Positions 17,363-26,400 of a DNA stretch of 36,354 nucleotides are shown here, piece after piece. Each line of letters opens with the position of its first letter. The stretch's first letter is position 1. Under the pieces are notes generated by a model. It ran no database searches, was not told where the DNA came from, and was given only the letters and a program-made list of their open reading frames with translations. This DNA is from Bryobacterales bacterium (GTDB lineage Bacteria > Acidobacteriota > Terriglobia > Bryobacterales > Bryobacteraceae). Location of the stretch: the NCBI GenBank assembly GCA_003167495.1, contig PMSX01000207.1, positions 1 through 36,354 of the forward strand, given 5' to 3'. Both the position numbers and the translations under genes were made by a program.

Positions 17363-19299
17363 AAGGTTATCTCTCGCTCCGGAATACGAACCAAGCCATT
17401 GTCAGTCCCTATATATAGGTTGTCTCCGTCAGTCGCCAGCGCCGTGACATTGGCGGACGGCAAGCCACCCTTCCAAAAGCGCCATCGCTCGTGCCCGGTT
17501 GGAAGAAACGCTAAACCTTGTCCAGCCGTACCAGCATAAACCCCTCGTTTTGTGACGAGCATGGCGTTTGGATTGATTTCAATCCTCACGTTGTCGAACT
17601 CTCGAAACGATTGCACATCAAACCGGGAGGTCAGCCGGACAACACCCGATCCGTAGGTCCCGAGATAAATATCGTCCCCAACGGCCACTGATCCAGTGAT
17701 CCAGTTCTGGCTGAGATTCGAATTCGCCGTTGTGAGGCTGTTCTGGACGAGGGAGTTCTTTAGGAGTGACACTCCTCCCAAAGTGCCCGCGAGAAGAACG
17801 TTCCCTGTTTGAGCGAGTGTATAAACGTGATTGTTCACGAGCCCTTGAAATGCATAGACGCTGGAAACCGTCGACCCGTTTACGAATGTTAGGCCCGAAT
17901 TTGTGGCTACTACCGTGGTGGGTTCGCTTTGCTGCGTTTGAAGAGAAAGAACATCCGTTACATGGCTGGAGATTAGTCCGTCACTCGCTCTGAGTACTTG
18001 TCGAGGTTTCCCACTACTATCGAATAACACCAAACCGTTCGCAGTAGCTACATACACCCGGCTGTTTGTTGAATCTGCTTTGATGCGATTAACACAGAAA
18101 AGAACGTCATCCTCTAAATGCCGCACCGCTGCGCCAGGTTCGTCGGCGAGGAGATCCAACCCACGGTCGAAATAGCCGACCCAGAGTCGTCGTTGGCTAT
18201 CTACATTAAGGGCCGTTATGTGGCCATTCGTCAATCCAATCGAATTCGGCGCAAGAACGTCCATGCCGCTTGGTAGTTCTCTGATATTTGACTCTGCCAA
18301 AGCCAGAACTCCCCTTGCCGCCGGCAACAACGCCACTGTGCGAAGTGCATTGTGTTCGCCCGTTGTGATTCCGGCGGAAGGGCGCGGGGTGTGGGCCTTC
18401 AAATCTACCGCGAGGGTTCCTTGATCAATCGTTGAAATCCAAAGTGTGCCTGCGCTCTCAGCCAAACTAGCCGCGAAAACACCTTCCGCAAAGCGTCTCC
18501 GAAACTGCCCATTCATGAACTCAGCCACCCCATTGACAGTTCCCACCCAAACCCCCGCGCCGCTGCCGAAGATGGAAAGTACCTGAGGGTCGGGCAGCGC
18601 ACTCAAGAAGTGAACCAGAGTGCCAGCCCGCCAAAGCCAGAGTCCCTGATTTCGTGTCCCAATCCAGACCTCCTCACTTGTAATACCTTGGGCAAGAGCC
18701 GTCACCTCCGCATCCTTCAACTCGTGCCGGAACAAGGCAAACTGCCGGGTGTCGGTCATATAAACTCCGGCGTTCAGCGTCCCCACCAACATTTTTCCGT
18801 CTGGGAGGGGCAAGAGTGCCGTCACCTTGCGGAGTGGGGTGGACGCAGGCACCCATTGGCGAAAGACACGGCCGTCCCAAATCAACGTCCCTGCGCCGTC
18901 CGTCGAAATCCATAGCTCCGGTTGCTGAATCCCACGGCGTACCGCCAACCCCGTCAAAGGATAAGCAGGCAACTCCAGACCAACGCGCCAGGTCTGACGC
19001 AGTTTGCCCTGATTGTCGTAGCGAAAGAGGGTTGATCGATTGCAAATCATCCACTCCCCTCCAAAGCGGGTGAAGGCGCGAAAATCGCCTCGAATCCCGA
19101 ATGACTGAAGTCCCGCGCTCCCCGATGTCGGCATCAAGGGAATAAAGATGAAAGAAATCTCCGACGCGCTTGTCACCTGCCTTGCAGTCTCTTCCAAAGT
19201 GCGCTGGGTTTTCCGCCAGACAAACGCCGCAATCAAAACAACTGCAACTAGCACCGAGCCGATTGATGTAAAAAGTACTCTCCGCCAAGGTAATAACAA
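17359..19299 (-). CDS. membrane-anchored beta-propeller (ligand-sensor type, no kinase)
   Basis: The 646-residue protein has one N-terminal membrane helix (about 8-28) followed by WD/YVTN-like blade repeats of the two-component-propeller type. The repeated signature is a hydrophobic pair, then GT, then NG or QG: VWIGTRNQGLWLW, VWVGTVNGVAEF, LWVGYFDRGLDLL, VYVATANGLVLF, VLLAGTLGGVSLL, IYLGTYGSGVVRL, VYAGTAGQGLAFL and LYIGTDNGLVRI. These number enough for about ten blades, so one or two propellers. Such propellers usually form the sensor half of hybrid histidine kinases or GGDEF proteins, but here the protein ends after the last blade. TTG 19299 is used because an in-frame TGA lies shortly upstream and AGGTGG is present about 13 nt away; a start slightly further in is possible. 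It is the first gene of the six-gene operon and is coupled to the VIT/vWA gene by ATGA. Confidence 0.83.
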   Translation of the reverse strand: MLLPWRRVLFTSIGSVLVAVVLIAAFVWRKTQRTLEETARQVTSASEISFIFIPLMPTSGSAGLQSFGIRGDFRAFTRFGGEWMICNRSTLFRYDNQGKLRQTWRVGLELPAYPLTGLAVRRGIQQPELWISTDGAGTLIWDGRVFRQWVPASTPLRKVTALLPLPDGKMLVGTLNAGVYMTDTRQFALFRHELKDAEVTALAQGITSEEVWIGTRNQGLWLWRAGTLVHFLSALPDPQVLSIFGSGAGVWVGTVNGVAEFMNGQFRRRFAEGVFAASLAESAGTLWISTIDQGTLAVDLKAHTPRPSAGITTGEHNALRTVALLPAARGVLALAESNIRELPSGMDVLAPNSIGLTNGHITALNVDSQRRLWVGYFDRGLDLLADEPGAAVRHLEDDVLFCVNRIKADSTNSRVYVATANGLVLFDSSGKPRQVLRASDGLISSHVTDVLSLQTQQSEPTTVVATNSGLTFVNGSTVSSVYAFQGLVNNHVYTLAQTGNVLLAGTLGGVSLLKNSLVQNSLTTANSNLSQNWITGSVAVGDDIYLGTYGSGVVRLTSRFDVQSFREFDNVRIEINPNAMLVTKRGVYAGTAGQGLAFLPTGHERWRFWKGGLPSANVTALATDGDNLYIGTDNGLVRIPEREITL

Positions 19300-19408
19300 G
19301 TGTTTCGCAAGACCACCTGACTCAATATAGTCTCAATAACCTCCCAAGGATGCATCGAATTAGTACTGAAACAAATCAATCCAAACTAAGTCATTCCGCA
19401 GTTTTCTC

Positions 19409-19437
19409 TTGTAGCTTACATGAGTGCCTTGGATAAC
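19409..19437 (+). promoter_or_regulatory. possible sigma-70 promoter for the aromatic-acid operon
   Basis: TTGTAG (19409-19414), a 17-nt spacer and GATAAC (19432-19437) form a reasonable -35/-10 pair. The -10 box ends only 8 nt before ATG 19446, so a transcript from it would be leaderless or nearly so. This agrees with the lack of a Shine-Dalgarno site before that ATG. Read by eye only. Confidence 0.35.
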
Positions 19438-19445
19438 ATAAATCC

Positions 19446-21320
19446 ATGGCAACAGGCCAGGAGGCTCCTCGTCGGACAATCCGCGAAGTCAAAGTTATCG
19501 CCGCGGAGGCAACGTTTGAGAAAAACGCGAATGGCTGTATTTATATCCGCTCTCCACGAAGACTCGGCGCATACCCGGATAAACTGACCCAGCGTTTGGA
19601 GCATTGGGCGGAGCATGTGCCTGACCGGACCTTCCTCGCGCAACGCGACGCCAACGGGCAATGGCGTAAGCTAACTTTCAAGCAAACTCTAGGTAAAACG
19701 CGCTTACTTGCCCAGGCCCTACTCAAGCGGAGGCTTTCGCCTGATCGACCCATCGCCATTCTATCCGGCAATACCCTGGAACACGCTCTTCTGGGCTTGG
19801 CTGCCATGTATATCGGTGTTCCTTATGCGCCCGTGGCGCCTACCTATTCTCTGGCATCGCGCGACTTTAAAGCTTTGAAAGCTCTGTTCTTCACTCTGCA
19901 ACCAGGACTAGTTTTCGTCGATAATGCCTCAAAGTTCGAAGCCGCTTTGCATTCCGTAACAGACTCCGGCATGGAGGTGGTGGCCTTGGAACCGGCGCAA
20001 GGCTTCGACGTTACCCTTTTCGGCGAGATGGAAGCCGAAGATGCAACCGGCCTGGTGGACTCAGCCCACGCTCGCGTTACTTCCGATACTATCGCTAAGT
20101 TTCTCTATACATCGGGATCAACCGGACAACCTAAAGGCGTCATCAATACTCAGCGCATGCTTTGCTCGAACCAGGAAATGCTGCGCACAGTGCTCTATTT
20201 TCTGGCCGACGAACCTCCCATACTGTGTGACTGGCTCCCTTGGAACCATACCTTCGGCGGTAATCACAATTTTGGAATCGCACTCTATAACGGTGGGACG
20301 TTATATATAGATGAAGGCAAACCCACAGCCGGAGCATTCGATGCCACCCTGCGCAACCTCCGCTATATCGCGACAACTGCCTACTTCAACGTGCCCAAAG
20401 GCTATGAAATGCTGATTCCCGCGCTCAAGCAAGACACCGCCTTTTGCAAGCATTTTTTCAGCAAGCTAAACATCGTGTTCTACGCGGCGGCAGGCTTGAA
20501 GCAGAGTCTTTGGGACGAGTTGCAGGATCTGGCTTTCGCCGCGTGCGGCGAAGAGATATTAATGGTCACCGGACTGGGTGCCACAGAAACCGCGCCATTT
20601 GCACTGTCTACCGCGAAAGAAGGCGCTGCGGCGGGGCGAGTTGGTCTGCCAGTCCCCGGTTTGGAACTGAAACTGGCGCCGGTCGAACAAAAGTTGGAAG
20701 CTCGCTTGCGTGGCCCCAGCATTACGCCCGGTTATTGGAAGCAGCCACACGTCACCCAAGCGGCTTTTGACGAAGAAGGCTTCTACCGTATGGGCGATGC
20801 CTTGGTCTTTGCCGACCTCTCCGACCCACTCAAAGGCTTTCTCTTTGATGGCCGGCTGGCGGAAGATTTCAAGATGGCTTCCGGTACCTGGGTAAGTGTG
20901 GGCCCTTTACGAACACGCTTTCTGACTCACTTCCTCGACGTTGCCTATGATGTCGTTATCGCGGCACCTGACCGCGATTTCGTCGCTGGTCTCGTGTTTC
21001 CGGACATCAACGCCTGCCGCAAACTGGCCGATGCTAAGCCAGCTACATCAGTCGAAACCGTTCTGGGATCAACGCAAGTCCAAACGAAATTCCAGAACCT
21101 GCTCGACTCATTCGCCGAAACCAGCACCGGGAGTTCGACTCGCATAGACCGTATCCTTTTACTTGCGGAGCCTCCGCGTCTCGATGTGCAGGAACTCACT
21201 GACAAAGGCTCCGTCAATCAGAAGCAAGTCTTGAAAAATCGCGCCGCGCTAGTAGAAGAACTCTACCAAGCTGAACCTTCCCCTAGAGTCATTTCAATAC
21301 GGAATGGAGCAACAACTTGA
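19446..21320 (+). CDS. fcs: feruloyl-CoA synthase-like acyl-CoA ligase
   Basis: The 624-residue enzyme belongs to the adenylate-forming ligases and would convert a hydroxycinnamic acid (ferulate, p-coumarate or caffeate) to its CoA thioester using ATP. Motifs in order: P-loop YTSGSTGQPKGV at 221-232, WLPWNHTFGGNHN at 263-275, GLGATET at 376-382, YRMGD at 447-451, GRLAEDFKM hinge near 469-477 and the catalytic lysine region TDKGSVNQ with K587. The N-terminal block (RSPRRLGAYPDKL) and the W-x-P-W-N-H-T-F-GGNHN segment are typical of the feruloyl-CoA synthase subgroup. ATG 19446 is the first start after an in-frame TAA and lacks a ribosome binding site. The stop overlaps the amidohydrolase start as TTGA. 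Neighbouring pobA supports aromatic-acid catabolism; a benzoate- or phenylacetate-type substrate is less likely. Confidence 0.88.
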   Translation: MATGQEAPRRTIREVKVIAAEATFEKNANGCIYIRSPRRLGAYPDKLTQRLEHWAEHVPDRTFLAQRDANGQWRKLTFKQTLGKTRLLAQALLKRRLSPDRPIAILSGNTLEHALLGLAAMYIGVPYAPVAPTYSLASRDFKALKALFFTLQPGLVFVDNASKFEAALHSVTDSGMEVVALEPAQGFDVTLFGEMEAEDATGLVDSAHARVTSDTIAKFLYTSGSTGQPKGVINTQRMLCSNQEMLRTVLYFLADEPPILCDWLPWNHTFGGNHNFGIALYNGGTLYIDEGKPTAGAFDATLRNLRYIATTAYFNVPKGYEMLIPALKQDTAFCKHFFSKLNIVFYAAAGLKQSLWDELQDLAFAACGEEILMVTGLGATETAPFALSTAKEGAAAGRVGLPVPGLELKLAPVEQKLEARLRGPSITPGYWKQPHVTQAAFDEEGFYRMGDALVFADLSDPLKGFLFDGRLAEDFKMASGTWVSVGPLRTRFLTHFLDVAYDVVIAAPDRDFVAGLVFPDINACRKLADAKPATSVETVLGSTQVQTKFQNLLDSFAETSTGSSTRIDRILLLAEPPRLDVQELTDKGSVNQKQVLKNRAALVEELYQAEPSPRVISIRNGATT

Positions 21321-22186
21321 ACGCTAAACTGGACGCCCGCAAACTGAAAGCCATTGACGTTCACGTCCACTTGGAACCGCCAGCTTCGGGAACCGCCGCC
21401 GACGTCGCTGCCAGAAAATACTTCGGCGATAGTGGCGCTGCTCGCGACGCCAAGTCGTTGGCCGATTACTATCGTTCTCGCGATATGGGTTTCGTAGTTT
21501 TCACGGTGGACGAGCGTCTGTCCGGCGTCCCAAGAGTTTCAAACGACGAGGTTGTCCAATTTGCCGCCGAAAACCCCGACATTGCCATCGCTTTCGCTAG
21601 CATCGACCCGACGCGCGGACCCGAAGCCGTGAAAGAAGCGCGCCGTCTCGTATCTTCGGGCACCGTGCACGGCCTCAAACTTCACCCCCAACTCCAGCAG
21701 TTCTTCCCCAACGACCCCATCGCCTATCCGCTCTACGAAGTTTTTGCCGAAGCCAAGTTGCCAGTGCTTTTTCACACAGGTCACAGCGGCATCGGCACTG
21801 GAATGCGCGGCGGCGGCGGAATTCGTCTCAAGTACGGCAATCCCATGCATATAGATGATGTGGCCGTCGACTTCCCCGATCTGCCCATCATCATGGCCCA
21901 CCCGTCTTTTCCCTGGCAAGACGAGGCCATTTCCGTTTGCTTGCACAAGCCGACTGTCTATATTGATTTATCCGGTTGGTCTCCCAAGTATTTTTCGCCC
22001 ACTCTCATTCAATACGCCAACACTCTGCTCAAGCACAAGGTGCTGTTCGGTTCCGACTATCCGCTGCTCACTCCCGACCGCTGGATAGCGGATTTCCAAA
22101 CAATAGCCATCCGCGACGAAGTGCGACCGCTCATCATGCGCGAAAACGCGATTCGCCTCCTTGGGCTGGACGGAGCCGCGAGCTAG
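21317..22186 (+). CDS. ACMSD-type amidohydrolase (metal-dependent hydrolase or decarboxylase)
   Basis: This 289-residue protein is an amidohydrolase-2 TIM barrel. Metal-site residues are visible: H16 and H18 in DVHVHLE, H153 in LFHTGH, H195 in MAHPSF and D247 in GSDYPL. The family includes decarboxylases of aromatic acids (gamma-resorcylate, 5-carboxyvanillate), oxalomesaconate hydratase and lactonases of ring-cleavage pathways, so sequence alone does not fix the reaction. TTG 21317 is the start, with GGAG about 8 nt upstream and TTGA overlap with the ligase stop; pobA begins 3 nt after its stop. That tight coupling between a hydroxycinnamoyl-CoA ligase and 4-hydroxybenzoate hydroxylase suggests it acts on an intermediate of the same route, either in CoA-ester side-chain removal or on an aromatic carboxylate. 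Its exact step is unknown. Confidence 0.82.
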   Translation: MNAKLDARKLKAIDVHVHLEPPASGTAADVAARKYFGDSGAARDAKSLADYYRSRDMGFVVFTVDERLSGVPRVSNDEVVQFAAENPDIAIAFASIDPTRGPEAVKEARRLVSSGTVHGLKLHPQLQQFFPNDPIAYPLYEVFAEAKLPVLFHTGHSGIGTGMRGGGGIRLKYGNPMHIDDVAVDFPDLPIIMAHPSFPWQDEAISVCLHKPTVYIDLSGWSPKYFSPTLIQYANTLLKHKVLFGSDYPLLTPDRWIADFQTIAIRDEVRPLIMRENAIRLLGLDGAAS

Positions 22187-22189
22187 TCG

Positions 22190-23383
22190 GTGACCACTCG
22201 AACTCAGGTAGCCATTATCGGAGCCGGCCCAGCGGGATTAATGCTTGGCCGGTTGCTCGAGATAAACGGTATTGATTCTGTCATTCTCGAAAACCACAGC
22301 AAAGACTACGTGATTGACAGGGTCCGTGCCGGTGTTCTGGAACAAGGTACCGTCGATCTTATGATTGCCTCCGGAGTCGGCGAACGTCTCCAGCGCGAAG
22401 GGCTCCGCCACGACGGCGTATGGCTCGCCTTCAACGGAGACCGCCACCACATCAATTTCCGCGATCTTACCGGGCAATCAATCGTTGTCTACGGCCAGAA
22501 CGAAGTGTTGAAGGACTATATCGCGGCGTGTGAATCGTCCTCCCATCCGCCGTATTTCGAAGTCTCAGATGTGTCAGTCGATGAAATCCAAAGCGCTACG
22601 CCTAAGGTCCGGTTTCGAAAGGATGGCATAGACCAAGAACTCATTTGCGATTTCATCGCCGGCTGCGATGGCTTTCACGGCATCTGCCGGTTGGCCGTCC
22701 CAGCGAGCCATCGGCACTGCTACGAAAAGGTCTACCCCTTCGCTTGGCTGGGCATCTTGGCTACGGCCGCGCCTTCGTCCGAAGAGCTGGTCTACGCGTT
22801 GCACGACCGCGGTTTTGCGCTGTTCAGCATGCGCTCCCCTCAAGTCACGCGCCTTTACCTGCAGTGTTCCCCAGACGAAGATATCACGCAATGGCCCGAT
22901 CACCGGATTTGGAAAGAATTACAAACTCGGTTGGAAACCTCCGATGGCTGGCGTATCAACCAAGGTCCGATTTTCCAGAAAGGTGTAACTCCCATGCGGA
23001 GCTTTGTCGTCGACCCCATGCGCTACGGCAATCTTTTCCTGGCTGGCGACTCTGCTCACATCGTGCCACCTACTGGCGCGAAAGGATTGAACCTGGCGGC
23101 GGCCGATATTCGAGTCCTGGCGCACGCCATAGTCGCCTATTACAAAACCGGCAAGAGCGAAGAACTCACAAACTATTCCTCAACCTGCTTGCGGCGGATT
23201 TGGAAGGCCCAACGGTTCTCCTGGTGGATGACCTCTATGCTTCACCGTTTTGGAGGCGAAAACGACTTCGACTATCACAGACAAATCGCAGAACTAGACT
23301 ACGTCACAAGCTCCCCCGCGGGCATGACCTGCTTGGCGGAGAACTACGTCGGACTACCAATCGACACTCCCATACCCGTTTGA
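22190..23383 (+). CDS. pobA: 4-hydroxybenzoate 3-monooxygenase
   Basis: PobA is an FAD- and NAD(P)H-dependent hydroxylase that turns 4-hydroxybenzoate into protocatechuate. The 397 residues match the usual length of about 394. Visible marks: GAGPAG nucleotide fold at 11-16, the RVRAGVLEQG segment at about 44-53 equivalent to RIRAGVLEQG of known PobA, the substrate-pocket pattern LVYALHDRGFALFSMRS...RLYLQ (Tyr, Ser, Arg and Tyr equivalents of Y201, S212, R214 and Y222), and the second FAD motif GDSAHIVPPTGAKGLNLAA. The GTG start at 22190 follows the amidohydrolase stop by 3 nt. No pobR-type regulator and no protocatechuate dioxygenase are present nearby, so later steps must be encoded elsewhere. 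It converges on the OB-fold histidine kinase gene with a 51-nt gap. Confidence 0.93.
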   Translation: MTTRTQVAIIGAGPAGLMLGRLLEINGIDSVILENHSKDYVIDRVRAGVLEQGTVDLMIASGVGERLQREGLRHDGVWLAFNGDRHHINFRDLTGQSIVVYGQNEVLKDYIAACESSSHPPYFEVSDVSVDEIQSATPKVRFRKDGIDQELICDFIAGCDGFHGICRLAVPASHRHCYEKVYPFAWLGILATAAPSSEELVYALHDRGFALFSMRSPQVTRLYLQCSPDEDITQWPDHRIWKELQTRLETSDGWRINQGPIFQKGVTPMRSFVVDPMRYGNLFLAGDSAHIVPPTGAKGLNLAAADIRVLAHAIVAYYKTGKSEELTNYSSTCLRRIWKAQRFSWWMTSMLHRFGGENDFDYHRQIAELDYVTSSPAGMTCLAENYVGLPIDTPIPV

Positions 23384-23434
23384 AGGCGCGCCGCCACGCC
23401 GCATCGCGCAGCATTCTAGTTGGTCGAGTGTTTA

Positions 23435-26400
23435 TTAGGCAATCGTCTTCTCTCGAACTTGCGGGCAGAGCCGGTTCACTGCCGCCGCCAGCTCGCTGAA
23501 CTGAATTGGCTTTGAAGCGAAGGCGTCCATTCCGGCTGCTAGGCACTCATCGCGATAATCATCAGTCGCGTGTGCTGTTAACGCGAGTATCGGTGTCCGC
23601 CATTTTCCGGCTTCCCATTTACGAATGGCTCGTGTCGCCTGCAATCCGTCCATCTCCGGCATCTGGACGTCCATCAGAACCAAATCGAAGGCAGCGGCCG
23701 ATTCCGATGCTCTCTTAAAAGACTCGAGTGCTTCCCTGCCGTTGCCCGCCACTGCAACCTCGTGGCCCAGCCGCCCGAGCAATCGGCTCGCTACCAATTG
23801 ATTTACCGCATTGTCGTCCGCCAGGAGTACTCTCAGATTGTGAGAAGCCAGCTGCGGCTCCCGTGTTTCCTTTGCTTCGGGCGCCACGTACTCAACTGCC
23901 ATCGATGCCGTCAATTTCCGTATGACATCGAACAACTCAGAGTTCTTTACCGGCTTGGATAGGTACGCGCCGATCTTCAGGCGCTCGCATAGCTCCGCAT
24001 CGCCACGCTGCCCCATAGATGTCAGGATCGCGATTCTCATCGGCAGTTCTGGCCAGCGGCTCCGGATCTCTTCCGTCAGTTCATACCCATTCATCTCAGG
24101 CATGTTCACGTCAAGGAGCATCAAATCGAAGTTCCTGGCCTCCAATAAACGCAGCGCCGTCGCCCCGGATTCGGCACTCACAGTAGTAACTCCCCACTTG
24201 GCCAGGCTCTGCGCGAGGATCCGTCGGTTTGTCGGGTGGCCGTCGACTATCAACACATTGAGCTTGTGGAAATCCACCTCGCCAACCGGCTGATCGCTAA
24301 GGTCCCCAGCCTTCGACTCACATTTGAATTCGGCTGTGAAGTGAAAGCAGGTACCTCTCCCAACTTCGCTTTCCAACCAAATTTTGCCGTTCATTAAGCC
24401 CACCAACTGTTTGGCGATAGACAAGCCCAGGCCTGTTCCGCCAAAGGAGCGAGTCGTCGAGCTATCGGCTTGGGAAAAGGCTCCGAAGATAGAGTCGCGT
24501 TTTTCGGCCGGAATTCCGATTCCCGTGTCCCGAATGGCAAAATGGATTAGCACCGCATCGGGGGATCGCGACTCCAGCGAGGCACTCACCGACACTTCAC
24601 CTTCGAGCGTGAACTTGATTGCGTTCGAGACGAGATTGAGTACCACCTGCCGTAGCCGCCCTGGATCTCCAATCAAGCCATCTGGAATCCCTTCGTCGAT
24701 TTCGTAAGCGAGTTCCAGCCCCTTTTGTTGCGCCCGCATGGCCACGGCCCGCAGGTCGTTCGCCAAGCTCTCGCGCAGCCCAAAGGGAATAGGATCGAGT
24801 TCGAGCTTGCCGGCTTCGATCTTCGAGAAATCCAGCACGTCGTTGATGACGTTCAGCAATGCATCCGCGGATTGTTTTGCCACCGTCATATACTCGCGCT
24901 GGTCATCTGTCAAACTCGTTTCCAGCATCATCTCCGTCATTCCCAAAACACCGTTCATGGGCGTGCGGATTTCATGGCTCATATTTGCGAGAAATTCGCT
25001 CTTGGCTCGGTTGGCTTCTTCGGCTGTCTCCTTTGCCTTCCGTAAGTTTGCCGTTTGAGTTTGGACGCGGCGATTCAAAACAACAATCCAGGTAAGCGCC
25101 GCGAAAATGAGCGCGATTCCGCCGGCAACCAGATTCACCATGCGTTCGGCGGTCCACAAGGGTGCGGCTCGCAGCACCGTTACGTCGTCGGGAGAGCGCA
25201 ACAGAATGGAAAATCCGACCGGTTCAACTCGTTGCGCGGAATTGTCAACCAGTAGCGAGGTGATCCCCCTGATCCGCAACAGGGTCCCTTTTTTCAAGGC
25301 CGGCAGTTGCCCTTGCGAAAGCCGGGCATCGAACAAGCGATCGCCTGCCTGCAGGACAAGCGTCTGCTGGCCCGCACCGGCCGAATCCTTGGCCAGGAAG
25401 CCTTCGATTTGAATGAACCGCGCATCTATGCCGTGCTCTAGCACAGCGTCTGCGGTCAACAGAGCGGGCGTGGGCGGAGCAAGAGACGCAATTTGGGTCA
25501 GATGTGCATCTTCTAAGAACGGGGCGAAATCGCCAAGACGCGCGGTGCCAACAACTTCAACCAAATCTCCTACCTTGAGGTCGACAGGGGCATGTGTCTT
25601 AACCAGAAGTCCGCCGGAAGAATCATTTAAGTAGGTTGGACCGGTAGAATGCGTGAAGATTACCGTCCCTTGGGTGCGCGACCTCAGATCCGCTCGCGTC
25701 TCGCTCGAGAAACGCAGGAGTTCATCGATTCTGAACAATGGGATGTGCTCTGAGACCGCTGCCCGCTCTCTCTCGATGAATGATAAATCCGGGACGCTAA
25801 ACTGAATTCCCAGCAGTTGGTGCTGGAAATTGGTTATGCCATCGCAAACCGCGCGGAAGCGAATGCGCGAGTTCAGTAACCACGGCGGGATGCGCGCAGC
25901 ACCTGCAACAGTAGCCGGAAATCGAAAGGGACCCCAGATTACAGTCAGTCGCAAGTGTCCGGCTTCGATGCTAGCCTGACGCACCGTTCCTTCTGCTTCC
26001 ACCCAACGGCTGTCATCTGCGCCCGTAAGAAGCTGCTCCATGTCAAGCGGCAAGGGCGCGGGCAAGGGACGATGGCCCAGCACCTGTACCCGAGGCTCTA
26101 CAATCGCCGGCGCAAATCTTCCGGGACTCGTTAACCCTCTTAGCCTTACGAACTGGCCCACTCTGAGGTCCAGCTTAGCCCCGGGAGGTGAAAAGACGAA
26201 TATGCCACCCGTCTTATCTTGTATGAAAGTGTCCCCCACGCTCGGATCGGAATACGTCACGACCCCTTCAAGTTGAGCCGCATAACCGCACGACAACTCG
26301 CCCAGCGAGAGCTGTCGTATGTCCCGGACCGTTCTAAGAAGTTTCTGCTGCAACGGTCCCGCCAAGTCGTCGCCTTCGACCAAGCCCTCAGTCAGAATCG

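Noticed and set aside
23384..23434. Terminator between pobA and the hybrid kinase gene
   Set aside because: The gap is GC-rich with a short GGCGCGCC palindrome, but no stem-loop followed by T residues is present.
22645..23499. A 284-residue open frame on the plus strand
   Set aside because: It overlaps pobA in another frame and is rich in arginine and serine. PobA motifs continue through the whole region.
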